From assembly GCA_009885845.1 (NCBI GenBank), contig VFJW01000086.1:1-55296 (forward strand): 55,296 bases of DNA. Direction: 5' to 3'. Positions 36,350 to 45,670 of the stretch are shown here, one piece after another; positions within the stretch are counted from its first letter, which is position 1; each line of letters opens with the position of its first letter. Under the pieces are notes generated by a model. It saw nothing but the letters and a program-made list of their open reading frames with translations. It did no database searches and was not told the origin of the DNA. The stretch comes from Geobacter sp. Lineage in GTDB: Bacteria > Desulfobacterota > Desulfuromonadia > Geobacterales > Pseudopelobacteraceae. Made by a program: the position numbers and the translations under genes.

Positions 36350-37450
36350 TCAGAACATAAACCGCCGCATACTGATATTCTGCAGCAGACCAATGGCGAC
36401 CATGGAGGTAATCATGGAGGTGCCTCCGTAGGAGAAAAACGGCAGCGGTACGCCGACTACCGGAAACATGCCGATTACCATCCCCATGTTGATGACAACG
36501 TGCCAGAAGAGCATAGCGGTGACACCTACCGCAAGCAGACCACCGAAGCGGTCATTGCAGCGACGGGCGATGTTGAGCCCCCACAGCACTAGGGAGAGAT
36601 AGAGGAAGATCAGCACGAGACAGCCGATAAAGCCCCACTCCTCTGCAAAGACGGAAAAGGCGAAATCGGTATGCTGTTCGGGGAGAAAACGAAGCTGTGA
36701 CTGAGTCCCTTTCACAAACCCCTTGCCGGTAAATCCCCCCGAACCAACAGCAATCTTACTTTGAATGATGTGATAGCCGCTTCCGAGCCGCGAACGTTCC
36801 GGGTTCAGGAAGTCGAGGATCCGGTTTTTCTGGTACGGCCGGAGCAGATACGCCCATCCGACCCAGGCCATTGGAATCGTGATGCAGATAAAGGTCACAA
36901 TGGCTGACCAGCGTAAGCCGACATACATGGCCATCGAGATGGCGATCAGTATGATCAGGGTGGCGGTGCCTAAATCCGGCTGCTTCATAATCAGCACCGC
37001 TGGAAGCGCAAGCAGGCTCAAGGGGATAAGGAGGTCCCGGACAGTCAGCCCGCCGATTGTGTGAAAATTGTTAAAAAAACGTGCAAACGTCACAATTATA
37101 ACGATCTTCATGAGCTCAGACGGTTGAATATTAAACAAACCGAGGTTCAGCCAGCGGGTAGCCCCCATGGAACGTTTGCCGACAATGAGCACCGCAAGCA
37201 GCAGAAGTATCAGGAATCCATAAAACCAGTATGACAGATCTTCAAGAATGTGATAATCAAGGCTGCAAACAACCAGTGAAATAGTTATTCCCGCCAGCAT
37301 CCAATACAACTGTTTAATATAGTAGGCGATCCCGACTATTTTGTAAGGGGTTGTGGCGCTGTAGATATTCATTATCCCGAGCAGGCAGACCGTCAAAACC
37401 AGTCCGGCAAGAATCCAGTCAATGTTTGTCAGCAGGCGCCGATCAATCAT
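36350..37450 (-). CDS. rodA: Rod shape-determining peptidoglycan polymerase RodA
   Basis: 366 residues, SEDS family glycosyltransferase with about ten TM helices that polymerises lipid II for lateral wall growth with PBP2. Motifs: KQPDLGTATLIILIAISM (catalytic Asp region), GFTGKGFVKGTQSQLRFLPEQHTDFAFSVFAEEWGF and the C-terminal GVPLPFFSYGGTSM. Overlaps mrdA by eight bases; last gene of the elongasome cluster. Confidence 0.95.
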   Translation of the reverse strand: MIDRRLLTNIDWILAGLVLTVCLLGIMNIYSATTPYKIVGIAYYIKQLYWMLAGITISLVVCSLDYHILEDLSYWFYGFLILLLLAVLIVGKRSMGATRWLNLGLFNIQPSELMKIVIIVTFARFFNNFHTIGGLTVRDLLIPLSLLALPAVLIMKQPDLGTATLIILIAISMAMYVGLRWSAIVTFICITIPMAWVGWAYLLRPYQKNRILDFLNPERSRLGSGYHIIQSKIAVGSGGFTGKGFVKGTQSQLRFLPEQHTDFAFSVFAEEWGFIGCLVLIFLYLSLVLWGLNIARRCNDRFGGLLAVGVTAMLFWHVVINMGMVIGMFPVVGVPLPFFSYGGTSMITSMVAIGLLQNISMRRFMF

Positions 37451-39368
37451 GGGAAGCCTCTCCGTTAATGCCGGGTTTTTTCATTACGGCCGGTGTCACG
37501 TTTTCATCGGTATCTTCATCATCATCCTGTGACGAGGCGGCTGCCTCCTTGCGGGGCGGCTTTTTTCCGTCAAAATACGCCCGCAATATCCGGCTGGCAA
37601 TCGGAGCTGCAGCTGCTCCTCCATGCTCACCATGTTCGATGACGACAGCAACAGCAATTTCAGGTTTTTCAAATGGTGCAAACGCCACAAACAGGGCATG
37701 ATCCCGGAATTGGTATGCGGTGCCCGCTTTACTGCCACCCATCCTGACAACCTGGGATGTGCCGGTTTTTCCCGCTACCTTAACATCATACTGTCGGGCC
37801 GCTCCGCCGGTGCCTCCAGGAGCATTGACTACATCCAGCATCCCCTGTTTGACAAGTTTAAACGATTCTTTGGAAAAGGAAGCGGTGCCGATTATCTCGG
37901 GTTTCGTCTCACGAAGTGTTTTTCCGTCTGCATCGACAATGCGTTTTACCAGATGAGGGCGGTAAATCGTACCATCGTTTGCAATTGTTGCAGTCATGGA
38001 TACCATCTGGATCGGGGTTAAAAGAACCGCGCCCTGTCCAATTGAGACCGGAATTGTTTCACCATGAAACCACCGTTTGCCGAAGCGTTTCAGTTTCCAT
38101 TCAGTTGTCGGAATGAGTCCGCTCTTTTCGTTCAACAATTCGACGCCGAGAGGAGAACCGAGCTTAAAGGCTTGAGCTGCGGCAGCTATTTTATCCACTC
38201 CCAGTTTTTCCCCCAGCAGATAATAGAATACATCGCACGACTCACGCAGCGATTTGCGCAGATTCGTCGCCCCGTGCCCTTTTTTATTCCAGCATTTGAA
38301 CGTTGATGTACCCAGATCATAACTGCCGTTACAAGTGATCGATGTAGAATCGTTGATCCTGTTCTCCTGCAGACCTGCCAGAGCGGTGATCATTTTGAAG
38401 GTGGAACCGGGTGGATATTGACCGCTGAGTGCCTTGTTTTCAAGTGGATGGCGTTTGTCGTCAAGATATCCCTGCCAGACGTCTGCCGGTAATTTCCCGC
38501 TGAAAAGCGAAGGGTCAAAGCCGGGATTGCTTACGAATGCCAGTATTTCACCAGTGGTGACATCCATGGCGACTGCTGCCCCGGCCTGAACACCAAAAGC
38601 CAGTTCGGTCTGTTTTTGTACCGCAGCATCGATTGTCAGTACGACACTGTTGCCGACTGTTGGATAACTCTCCGAGACGGTACGCAGTACTCTGCCGCGA
38701 GCATCAACTTCAAGCTGTCGCCCGCCATCATCGCCATGAAGATCTTTTTCAAGTGCGCGTTCAATGCCGTTTTTACCGATGTAATCACCGGGGTTATACT
38801 CCTCGAAACCTGCTATGTTCAGTTCCTTCTCGGAAACTTCACCGATGTACCCGAGCAGATGTGCAGCAAGCTGCCTGCTGGTATATTCACGAACCGGTTT
38901 CATCTCAATTTCAATGCCGGGCAGGCGCAACCGATTCTCTTCAACAATTTCTACATGGTTACGTGAGATATTTGAGGCAAGAACGATCGGATAGTATTTG
39001 GCACGACTCCTGTTCTTTTCCCACCGTTCTGCCATCTCAGCCCGGTCAAGTCCTAACAGTGTAGAGAGTAAGGTGAGAAGGGCCTCTTTGTCCTTGACCT
39101 CCTGCGGAATGACCGCAAGACTGAACGAGGGACGATTACTGACCAGTACGGTTCCGGTGCGATCGAGTATTGCGCCGCGGGCTGCTGCTACCGGTACGAA
39201 ACGGAGACGGTTGTTTTCAGACATTGCATGATAATCGTCTGAGCTGAGGATCTGTAAATGCCACAATCGTATTACCAGAAAGAGGAATACGACTCCGACT
39301 ACAAACGAAAGCACCAATATCCGCTGCTTTGATTCCAGTAATTCCCGGACAAAACGCCGCTCTTTCAT
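37443..39368 (-). CDS. mrdA: Penicillin-binding protein 2
   Basis: 641 residues. One N-terminal TM (about 17-37), pedestal domain, then a transpeptidase domain with SGQYPPGSTFKMITAL (Ser-x-x-Lys near 310), SCDV (the S-x-N/D element) and AGKTGTSQVV. Class B PBP that crosslinks peptidoglycan with RodA. The C-terminal tail is acidic and low-complexity (EAAASSQDDDEDTDENVTP). Overlaps mreD by four bases and rodA by eight. Confidence 0.95.
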   Translation of the reverse strand: MKERRFVRELLESKQRILVLSFVVGVVFLFLVIRLWHLQILSSDDYHAMSENNRLRFVPVAAARGAILDRTGTVLVSNRPSFSLAVIPQEVKDKEALLTLLSTLLGLDRAEMAERWEKNRSRAKYYPIVLASNISRNHVEIVEENRLRLPGIEIEMKPVREYTSRQLAAHLLGYIGEVSEKELNIAGFEEYNPGDYIGKNGIERALEKDLHGDDGGRQLEVDARGRVLRTVSESYPTVGNSVVLTIDAAVQKQTELAFGVQAGAAVAMDVTTGEILAFVSNPGFDPSLFSGKLPADVWQGYLDDKRHPLENKALSGQYPPGSTFKMITALAGLQENRINDSTSITCNGSYDLGTSTFKCWNKKGHGATNLRKSLRESCDVFYYLLGEKLGVDKIAAAAQAFKLGSPLGVELLNEKSGLIPTTEWKLKRFGKRWFHGETIPVSIGQGAVLLTPIQMVSMTATIANDGTIYRPHLVKRIVDADGKTLRETKPEIIGTASFSKESFKLVKQGMLDVVNAPGGTGGAARQYDVKVAGKTGTSQVVRMGGSKAGTAYQFRDHALFVAFAPFEKPEIAVAVVIEHGEHGGAAAAPIASRILRAYFDGKKPPRKEAAASSQDDDEDTDENVTPAVMKKPGINGEASHD

Positions 39369-39859
39369 TGCGATTCCAATTGACAGTCAAATCCGGGGAA
39401 TGCTGAAACGATTGATGCAACAAAGGCGTTGACCAGAAGGCGTGGGAAAATGTCTGAAAACATGGAATAAGCGATTCCCGGAGAGGCGGTAAATATAACA
39501 AGCAAGAGCAGATTAAGCATGAATCCAGCGAGAGTGACTCCGGCGACAGTCAGAACGAACAGAATTGCGCTATCAGCATACAAGCGGTCTGACACACTTT
39601 TGATAACAAGAAATGCGATGAGAAAAGTAACGGCATTAAGGCCGATGTATAAGCCGCTACAGACATCGTTCAGCATGCCAAGAAGCCAGGCCAGGGGGGC
39701 ACCCGCCTCAAATGAAACGCGTAGTGCGATAAAAACGAGGATGACGAGCAACAGGTCGGGCTTGAATGGAGTGCGCACAAAAACAGGAAGCAGTGACACC
39801 TGTACGACTATTGACGCGACTACGAGACAGAGAAAAAACAGCACCGCACGTCTACTCAT
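39365..39859 (-). CDS. mreD: Rod shape-determining protein MreD
   Basis: 164 residues, five to six TM helices, ALLVL-type hydrophobic profile with VRTPFKPDLLLVILVFIALR and a GLYIGLNAVTFLIAFLV segment characteristic of MreD. ATG 39859 overlaps the mreC stop by eight bases; the reading extended to 39973 would run inside mreC. Confidence 0.88.
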   Translation of the reverse strand: MSRRAVLFFLCLVVASIVVQVSLLPVFVRTPFKPDLLLVILVFIALRVSFEAGAPLAWLLGMLNDVCSGLYIGLNAVTFLIAFLVIKSVSDRLYADSAILFVLTVAGVTLAGFMLNLLLLVIFTASPGIAYSMFSDIFPRLLVNAFVASIVSAFPGFDCQLESQ

Positions 39860-40673
39860 ATCCACCTCGCTGCACGACCAGAACTTCCTCAAGATGGGGG
39901 ATATTGACAGCAGGACGGATTGATATAGTCTGGAAGATGCCGTATTCACCGCGCTTGACCATAGTAACTTCACCGATCGGCAGCCCTTTCAGAAAGACTC
40001 CGCCGATTCCGGATGTGATCACCGTATCGCCGACGCTCACATTTTCTTCGCGCGTCGTAAATTCAAGGCTGCAGAGCATTTCGCCTTTGCCTTTGACGAC
40101 ACCCCTGGCTCTTGACCGCTGGATTGTTGCAGATATGCCGCTGGCATGATCAGTCAGCAAAAGGACCCGTGAGGTTGTAGCGGAAACCTTGACGGTCTGA
40201 CCGACGACTCCATCGGCAGAAATCACTGCCATTCCCTCACGTATACCATGAGAGCTGCCGCGATTAATTACCAGTGTCCTGAACCATGAGGTGACATCCT
40301 CACCAATAACCGTCGCTGCAATGGTTGGTTCTTTGACACTTTTTTTAATATCAAGCAGCCGTTCAAGACGCTGGTTTGCAAGCAAGGCCTCATTACCTTC
40401 GAGTACCCGGCGATTAAGACTCCGGATGTCATCACGTAAACGGATGTTTTCACTATGTGTATCGACAAGCCGTATGTACTTGTCCCAGATATTTTCTACA
40501 GTACCGCTTATTTTGGAAACCGGCTCGAGGAGAGGAGACAAAACAGACAGAACGGTACGTTCAAATGCATTTGCCTCTCTGTTACGAGGGACATTCAGCG
40601 AAAAAACCAGCATGGCAACAAGAATGCCGGCACCGATTAGCAGCGGGTACATATATTTTTTTAATAAATCCAT
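39852..40673 (-). CDS. mreC: Rod shape-determining protein MreC
   Basis: 273 residues. N-terminal TM (about 9-25), coiled coil (about 60-110, LVDTHSENIRLRDDIRSLNRRVLEG), then the double beta-barrel core with VIGEDVTSWFRTLVINRGSSHGIREGMAVIS and DTVITSGIGGVFLKGLPIGEV, both diagnostic. Links PBP2 and MreB in the elongasome. Only 15 bases separate it from rfbA upstream; mreB is not in the window. Confidence 0.95.
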   Translation of the reverse strand: MDLLKKYMYPLLIGAGILVAMLVFSLNVPRNREANAFERTVLSVLSPLLEPVSKISGTVENIWDKYIRLVDTHSENIRLRDDIRSLNRRVLEGNEALLANQRLERLLDIKKSVKEPTIAATVIGEDVTSWFRTLVINRGSSHGIREGMAVISADGVVGQTVKVSATTSRVLLLTDHASGISATIQRSRARGVVKGKGEMLCSLEFTTREENVSVGDTVITSGIGGVFLKGLPIGEVTMVKRGEYGIFQTISIRPAVNIPHLEEVLVVQRGGYE

Positions 40674-40688
40674 GGAATCGATCTCGTA

Positions 40689-41585
40689 TTATTCCATTCC
40701 GCACAAGTCAGATTCATTATAAACCCGTTGAAGATATTCCTTGTAGGAAGAGTTGGGCGTTGCTTCAATAACTTTTTCCATTTGCCTGCAATCTATGAAA
40801 CCGCGACGCAGGGCTATTTCTTCAAGACAGGCAATCTTCAGCCCTTGCCTTGACTCGATTGTTTCTATAAAATTGCTGGCCTCCAGCAAACTTTTATGTG
40901 TACCGGTATCAAGCCAGGCGATGCCGCGGCCAAGTCGCTCGACCATCAATTCGCCGCGCCGCAGATAGTCAAGATTTATATCGGTAATTTCCAGTTCGCC
41001 ACGGAGTGATGGTTGTATGGATTTAGCCACTGCAACGATATTTTTGTCATACAGATACAGACCCGGCACTGCAAAATGAGACTTGGGCCGTTGCGGTTTT
41101 TCTTCGATGCTGAGGACAGTACCGTTTCCATCGAAGGACACAACGCCATAACGCTCCGGGTCGTTGACCTGATAGCCGAAAACCCGGGCGCCGGTTGTGA
41201 ACTCGGATACGATTTTATCAAGATTCATTTTGCCGTAAAATATATTGTCACCCAGAATCAGGCAGACCGGCTGGTTATCGATAAACTCTTCACCAACCAG
41301 AAATGCCTGGGCAATTCCCTTTGGTTCCGGCTGCACTTTGTATGAAATTGATATGCCCCATCGCGAACCATCGCCGAGAAGCGCTTCAAAGCGCGGTGTG
41401 TCGTGCGGAGTTGAAATCAGCAGGATGTCCTGTATCCCGGCTGTCATAAGGGTCGCAAGTGGATAATAGATCATCGGTTTGTCATACACCGGTTGCAGTT
41501 GCTTGCTCGCAACCAGAGTAAGAGGGAAAAGACGACTGCCGGCTCCGCCCGCCAGAATGATTCCTTTTTTTATTCCGTGAGACAT
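40689..41585 (-). CDS. rfbA: Glucose-1-phosphate thymidylyltransferase
   Basis: 298 residues. Makes dTDP-glucose, the first step of dTDP-rhamnose synthesis for surface polysaccharide. Nucleotidyltransferase motif [44 protein letters not shown] and [11 protein letters not shown] are all present. ATG 41585 has GAGGG upstream; the reading to 41627 adds an unsupported extension. No rfbBCD neighbours. Transcribed toward mreC. Confidence 0.95.
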   Translation of the reverse strand: MSHGIKKGIILAGGAGSRLFPLTLVASKQLQPVYDKPMIYYPLATLMTAGIQDILLISTPHDTPRFEALLGDGSRWGISISYKVQPEPKGIAQAFLVGEEFIDNQPVCLILGDNIFYGKMNLDKIVSEFTTGARVFGYQVNDPERYGVVSFDGNGTVLSIEEKPQRPKSHFAVPGLYLYDKNIVAVAKSIQPSLRGELEITDINLDYLRRGELMVERLGRGIAWLDTGTHKSLLEASNFIETIESRQGLKIACLEEIALRRGFIDCRQMEKVIEATPNSSYKEYLQRVYNESDLCGME

Positions 41586-41661
41586 ATCGAATCCCTCGCT
41601 TTGATATTTAATGTGTCTAGGTAGCATGTTATCTGGAGCGGTGTCAATTTTGAATGAATAC

Positions 41662-42204
41662 TCACAACAGGCATTTGACCGCCGAAAGCAGGTCGTCGCA
41701 GACAGTTGTTTGAGTATCTACGAACGGTTCGTCATACACCCCGTATCCGGTACGAACCAGGATGGTTCGACACCCGGCGGCCCTCCCCGCTTCTATATCC
41801 GCGAGTTTGTCACCAATCATGGTCGAATTCTCCAGATCGACGTCATAGCGCCTGGCGGCTTCCTGCAGCATCCCCGGCGAAGGTTTTCGGCAACTGCAGG
41901 GGAGGGCATAACTGCCGCGACCATCAGGATGGTGGGGACAGTACAGCCAGGCATCAATATACGCACCATGACTTTCCAGAGTGCGGGAGATATGGCGATG
42001 CAGGTTTTCAACATCATCTTCCGTATAAAAGCCCCGGGCGACACCGGACTGGTTTGTTACTACAACAACCATGACCCCTGCCTGGTTGCACAACCGGATT
42101 GCCTCTACGGCGCCAGGAATAAATTCAAAATCTGCAATCCGGTACAGATACTCTTTTTCGATATTGATGGTGCCGTCCCGGTCAAGAAATACCGCTCGCT
42201 TCAT
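41662..42204 (-). CDS. gmhB: D-glycero-D-manno-heptose 1,7-bisphosphate 7-phosphatase
   Basis: 180 residues, HAD superfamily. Catalytic FLDRDGTIN (nucleophile Asp and general acid Asp), [13 protein letters not shown], zinc site CPHHPDG...PCSCRKP (Cys/His set typical of GmhB) and [16 protein letters not shown]. Acts in ADP-heptose synthesis for LPS inner core. ATG 42204 is preceded by GGAGG five bases away, so the reading from 42264 is too long. First gene of the minus-strand envelope cluster. Confidence 0.92.
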   Translation of the reverse strand: MKRAVFLDRDGTINIEKEYLYRIADFEFIPGAVEAIRLCNQAGVMVVVVTNQSGVARGFYTEDDVENLHRHISRTLESHGAYIDAWLYCPHHPDGRGSYALPCSCRKPSPGMLQEAARRYDVDLENSTMIGDKLADIEAGRAAGCRTILVRTGYGVYDEPFVDTQTTVCDDLLSAVKCLL

Positions 42205-42275
42205 CAATTCCTCCATAACAATTGTTTTGTTATATTTAACATGCTCATTTAGCGGGCAAATCATTCAGAGAAGCA

Positions 42276-42305
42276 TTGACAGCTTGATGTAAAAACATCT
42301 ATAAC
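42276..42305 (+). promoter_or_regulatory. Promoter of the DAHP synthase gene
   Basis: TTGACA (42276-42281), 18-bp spacer, TATAAC (42300-42305), 43 bases before the start codon. No leader peptide or Trp/Tyr-rich attenuator was seen. Confidence 0.7.
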
Positions 42306-42348
42306 ACCACTATTACCAACGCTTGTTACCCTCAAGGAGATCTGTCCC

Positions 42349-43401
42349 GTGATTAAAACCAACAATCTTAAAATAACCGCTATTACCCCCATAATTGCTC
42401 CTGCTGATCTGCGTCAGGTATTCCCGTTGTCGGAAAAAGATCGTGCCTTTATCAGCAGGAGCAGGGAACAGATCAAAGAGATCATCCAGCGTCGGGACAG
42501 ACGGCTGATGGTGGTAGTCGGTCCCTGCTCGATCCACGACACCGAATCGGCTCTGGAATATGCCGAGCGATTGGCTGAACTATCGCGCAGGGTTGGCGAT
42601 CAACTCCTTCTGATCATGCGGGTATATTTTGAAAAGCCACGCACCACAGTCGGGTGGAAGGGGCTGATAAACGACCCGGACATGAACGGTACACATCTCA
42701 TTTCCAAAGGGCTCGGTATTGCTCGTGGCCTGCTGAGCCGGGTTACTGCTCTTGAAGTGCCGGTTGCCAATGAAATGCTTGATCCGATCACTCCTGAATA
42801 CGTTGCAGATATGATCAGCTGGGGGGCAATCGGCGCCCGTACAACGGAATCACAGACCCATCGCGAACTGGCCAGTGGTCTTTCCTTCCCGATCGGCTTT
42901 AAAAACGGTACCGACGGCAATCTTCAGATTGCCATGGACGCTATGAAAGCGGCCATGCATCCTCACAGTTTCCTCGGCATCAACCGCGAGGGACGGACGT
43001 CCATAATCCAGACCAGCGGAAATCCGGATGTACACATGGTCCTTCGAGGTGGTTCAAGAAAAGTGAACTATCATCCCGAAGATATTGCGTATACTGAAGA
43101 ACAGCTTAATAAAAACGGTCTGTTGCCGACCATGATGGTTGACTGCAGTCATGGAAATTCAAACAAGGATTTCCTGAGACAACCGGCTGTGCTGGAGTGT
43201 GTTGTTGACCAACTGCTGGTTGGCAACAACTCTATCTCGGGTGTGATGATCGAAAGCAATCTTCAGGCCGGGAGTCAGAAAATACCCGCCGATATCGGCC
43301 AGCTGAAATATGGGGTGTCCATTACCGATGCCTGTATTGATTGGGCTATGACGGAAAAAATACTGCTGAGCGCCCACGACAGACTGAAACAGAGAAAATA
43401 A
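42349..43401 (+). CDS. aroG: 3-deoxy-7-phosphoheptulonate synthase (class I DAHP synthase)
   Basis: 350 residues, the AroF/AroG/AroH length. Joins PEP and erythrose-4-phosphate to open the shikimate pathway. Motifs: VVVGPCSIHDTESALEYA, RVYFEKPRTTVGWKGLINDP, GARTTESQTHRELASGLSFPIGFKNGTDG, DCSHGNSNKD. Start is GTG 42349 behind AAGGAGA. Which feedback isozyme (Phe, Tyr, Trp) it is cannot be decided from sequence alone. Confidence 0.94.
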   Translation: MIKTNNLKITAITPIIAPADLRQVFPLSEKDRAFISRSREQIKEIIQRRDRRLMVVVGPCSIHDTESALEYAERLAELSRRVGDQLLLIMRVYFEKPRTTVGWKGLINDPDMNGTHLISKGLGIARGLLSRVTALEVPVANEMLDPITPEYVADMISWGAIGARTTESQTHRELASGLSFPIGFKNGTDGNLQIAMDAMKAAMHPHSFLGINREGRTSIIQTSGNPDVHMVLRGGSRKVNYHPEDIAYTEEQLNKNGLLPTMMVDCSHGNSNKDFLRQPAVLECVVDQLLVGNNSISGVMIESNLQAGSQKIPADIGQLKYGVSITDACIDWAMTEKILLSAHDRLKQRK

Positions 43402-43404
43402 TAT

Positions 43405-43435
43405 GTAGGGGCGAACGCACGCAGTGCGCCCCTAC
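43405..43435. repeat. GTAGGGGCG hairpin at the end of sppA
   Basis: GTAGGGGCG (43405-43413) and CGCCCCTAC (43427-43435) pair perfectly across 13 bases. The right arm overlaps the sppA stop codon (43432-43434). It lies between convergent aroG and sppA and may work as a bidirectional transcript end, though it has no T-run. Confidence 0.7.
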
Positions 43436-44310
43436 TCATACATCATCTTCAATCCGCCGGTCACCCGACCAAGTGGGCCGTTGAATGTATTTTCAGCCCC
43501 TTCCGCCAGCATTTCCAGGTAATTCACCTTCTTTTTCGGAGGCAGCAGCAGCTCCGGGTCGCCGGCAATCCCTGCCTGCCTGCCCGCCTCTTCAATTGCG
43601 TCCTGCAGAGTTCCCAGGCGGTCCACCAGTTTATGCCCCATGGCCTGTTCACCGGACAGTATCCGTCCGTCCGCAATGGCCCGCACATTCTCTATCGGCA
43701 GTTTACGACCTTCTGCGACTGCTCTGACAAACTGCTGGTGGGTATTGTCGATAACGGACTGCAGCATGGCACGATCTTCAACAGAAAATTGTCTCAACGG
43801 AGAACCGGAGTCCTTGTATTTGCCGGTTTTCAGCGTATGAGACTTTATCCCGATTTTATCCATGAGCGATTCGATGTTGGACAGTTTAAGAATGACTCCG
43901 ATACTGGCCGTAATAGTGCCGGGGTTTGCATAAATCATGGTTGCAGGTGCGGAAATATAGTATCCGCCGGAAGCGGCAAGACTGCCCATTGAGACAATTA
44001 TTTTCTTCGCAGCGGCGAATTTTTTTACTTCAGCATATATCTCCTGTGACGGAGCGACAATTCCACCGGGAGAATCAACGCGAAGAACGACAGCCTTAAT
44101 CCTGTCCTGCTTAAGGAAATACCTCAATTGCCGGACAGTCTCTTTGGAGTTGAGAATCATTCCCTTGACTTCAATGAGTCCGACCCCCTCTTTACTTGCC
44201 GGAATATCCCCGGAACCGATAAAGACCGAAGCAATTTTTACGGAAATCGCAAACAGGATTGCAACTGAAACAACGACAACAGCAGTGATAACGACAGTTT
44301 TTTTTAGCAT
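43432..44310 (-). CDS. sppA: Signal peptide peptidase SppA, short form
   Basis: 292 residues. N-terminal TM (about 4-27), then an S49 serine protease domain: VVLRVDSPGGIVAPSQEIYAEV, SMGSLAASGGYYIS (catalytic Ser) and LKTGKYKDSGSPLR (catalytic Lys). Degrades leftover signal peptides in the membrane. ATG 44310 with AAGGTG upstream; six residues earlier another ATG exists without a site. The stop codon comes from a GTAGGGGCG repeat arm. Confidence 0.92.
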   Translation of the reverse strand: MLKKTVVITAVVVVSVAILFAISVKIASVFIGSGDIPASKEGVGLIEVKGMILNSKETVRQLRYFLKQDRIKAVVLRVDSPGGIVAPSQEIYAEVKKFAAAKKIIVSMGSLAASGGYYISAPATMIYANPGTITASIGVILKLSNIESLMDKIGIKSHTLKTGKYKDSGSPLRQFSVEDRAMLQSVIDNTHQQFVRAVAEGRKLPIENVRAIADGRILSGEQAMGHKLVDRLGTLQDAIEEAGRQAGIAGDPELLLPPKKKVNYLEMLAEGAENTFNGPLGRVTGGLKMMYE

Positions 44311-44372
44311 ATTCCGGCACCTTATCAAGATATTTTCTTTAGAGAAAGAAGCACTTCTGCTACAGTTAAACT

Positions 44373-44843
44373 ATGAAAGTTCTTGTCATGTCAGATTCTC
44401 ACGGAGATGTAACCCGTGCTTTTACCGCGTTCTCTCTTGTTGCGCCTGTTGATATCGTCATACATCTTGGAGATGGGAGTGCCGAGGCGGAGCTGCTTCG
44501 CGAAGCGCTCGATGTCCCGGTCATCAGCATCGCCGGCAACTGTGACTCCGGTTCACGTGCGCCGCGAGAGCATCTGTGGGAGTGCGAGGGAAAACGGATT
44601 CTTTTGACACACGGTGACGCGTATCAGGTTAAGTCCGGATTGGGCAGGTTACGGCAGAGGGCGGATGAAATCGGTGCTGACGCGGTTTTGTTCGGGCACA
44701 CTCACAAAAGTGTGTCTGAACAACATGCAGGTCTGTTGATGGTGAACCCCGGTGCACTCTCACATGTCGCTCATCATCGCACTGTTGCCGTTTTGAACAT
44801 CACATCAGCCGGTATAACTTCCCGATATTACAACATTGATTAA
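44373..44843 (+). CDS. YfcE/MJ0936-type metallophosphodiesterase
   Basis: 156 residues. Calcineurin-like phosphoesterase with MSDSHGD (D-x-H), HLGDG, AGNCD (GNCD), LTHGDAY and FGHTHKS (G-H-T-H). Characterised homologues hydrolyse phosphodiester substrates; the natural substrate is unknown. Divergent from sppA and convergent with pssA. Confidence 0.9.
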   Translation: MKVLVMSDSHGDVTRAFTAFSLVAPVDIVIHLGDGSAEAELLREALDVPVISIAGNCDSGSRAPREHLWECEGKRILLTHGDAYQVKSGLGRLRQRADEIGADAVLFGHTHKSVSEQHAGLLMVNPGALSHVAHHRTVAVLNITSAGITSRYYNID

Positions 44844-44847
44844 AAAA

Positions 44848-45654
44848 CTACAAAATATCACCTTCCCGGCTTATAGCCTCATGCCCCTTGTGCACCGCTT
44901 TCTCCAGTCTGCGCCGTCTTGGCCACGAAACCACATAATCAACCGGACCGGAAAGAATATACAGAAGCAGCACAACGAAAGTCATGACTACCGGTTCGGC
45001 GGCCACTACAATCAGAAGCACTACCGCAAGCAGTAAAAATCCAAACGGCTGCCGCTTGATAAAAGCAGGGTCTTTGAATGAATGGTATCTGAAGTTGGAA
45101 ACCATCAGGAATGCCAGCAGATAGATAAGCCCCAGTATGGCAAGTTTCTTGAATGAGCTGGGCCAGCTGAAGTGATGAAACAGCATCACCGTTGCGGCTA
45201 CCATACATGCGGATGCCGGAGTCGGAAGACCGACAAAACGTTTACTTTCGACGGTGTCGACCTGCACGTTAAACCGGGCAAGACGTAATGCGGCACAGAC
45301 AAGAAACAGAAAAGCTGCGACCCAACCCAGTCTTCCAAACGGTTTAAGGGCCCAGGCATACATGAGAAATGCGGGGGTAACCCCGAAAGCGACAAGGTCT
45401 GCCAAAGAATCAAACTCGACTCCGAATTTACTGGTAGTACCGGTCATCCGGGCAACCTTGCCGTCAAGGCCGTCACACACTGCAGAGATGAATATCCAGA
45501 TTGCTGCGGTGCTGTAGTTGCCGTTCAACGTTGCTACCATACTGTAAAAACCGGCAAACAGGCTGCTTGCAGTAATCAGATTGGGAAGAATGTAAATCCC
45601 GCGTTTTATATTCTCTTTTTTTTCGCCCGCTGATTCTACACTGTCAATACTCAT
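44848..45654 (-). CDS. pssA: CDP-diacylglycerol--serine O-phosphatidyltransferase
   Basis: 268 residues, about eight TM helices. CDP-alcohol phosphatidyltransferase motif D-G-x2-A-R-x8-G-x3-D-x3-D seen as DGLDGKVARMTGTTSKFGVEFDSLAD (about 62-87). Makes phosphatidylserine, substrate for the decarboxylase encoded just upstream. Last gene of the ilv-psd-pssA run. Confidence 0.95.
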   Translation of the reverse strand: MSIDSVESAGEKKENIKRGIYILPNLITASSLFAGFYSMVATLNGNYSTAAIWIFISAVCDGLDGKVARMTGTTSKFGVEFDSLADLVAFGVTPAFLMYAWALKPFGRLGWVAAFLFLVCAALRLARFNVQVDTVESKRFVGLPTPASACMVAATVMLFHHFSWPSSFKKLAILGLIYLLAFLMVSNFRYHSFKDPAFIKRQPFGFLLLAVVLLIVVAAEPVVMTFVVLLLYILSGPVDYVVSWPRRRRLEKAVHKGHEAISREGDIL

Positions 45655-45670
45655 GAGGTCGTATCCTTGA

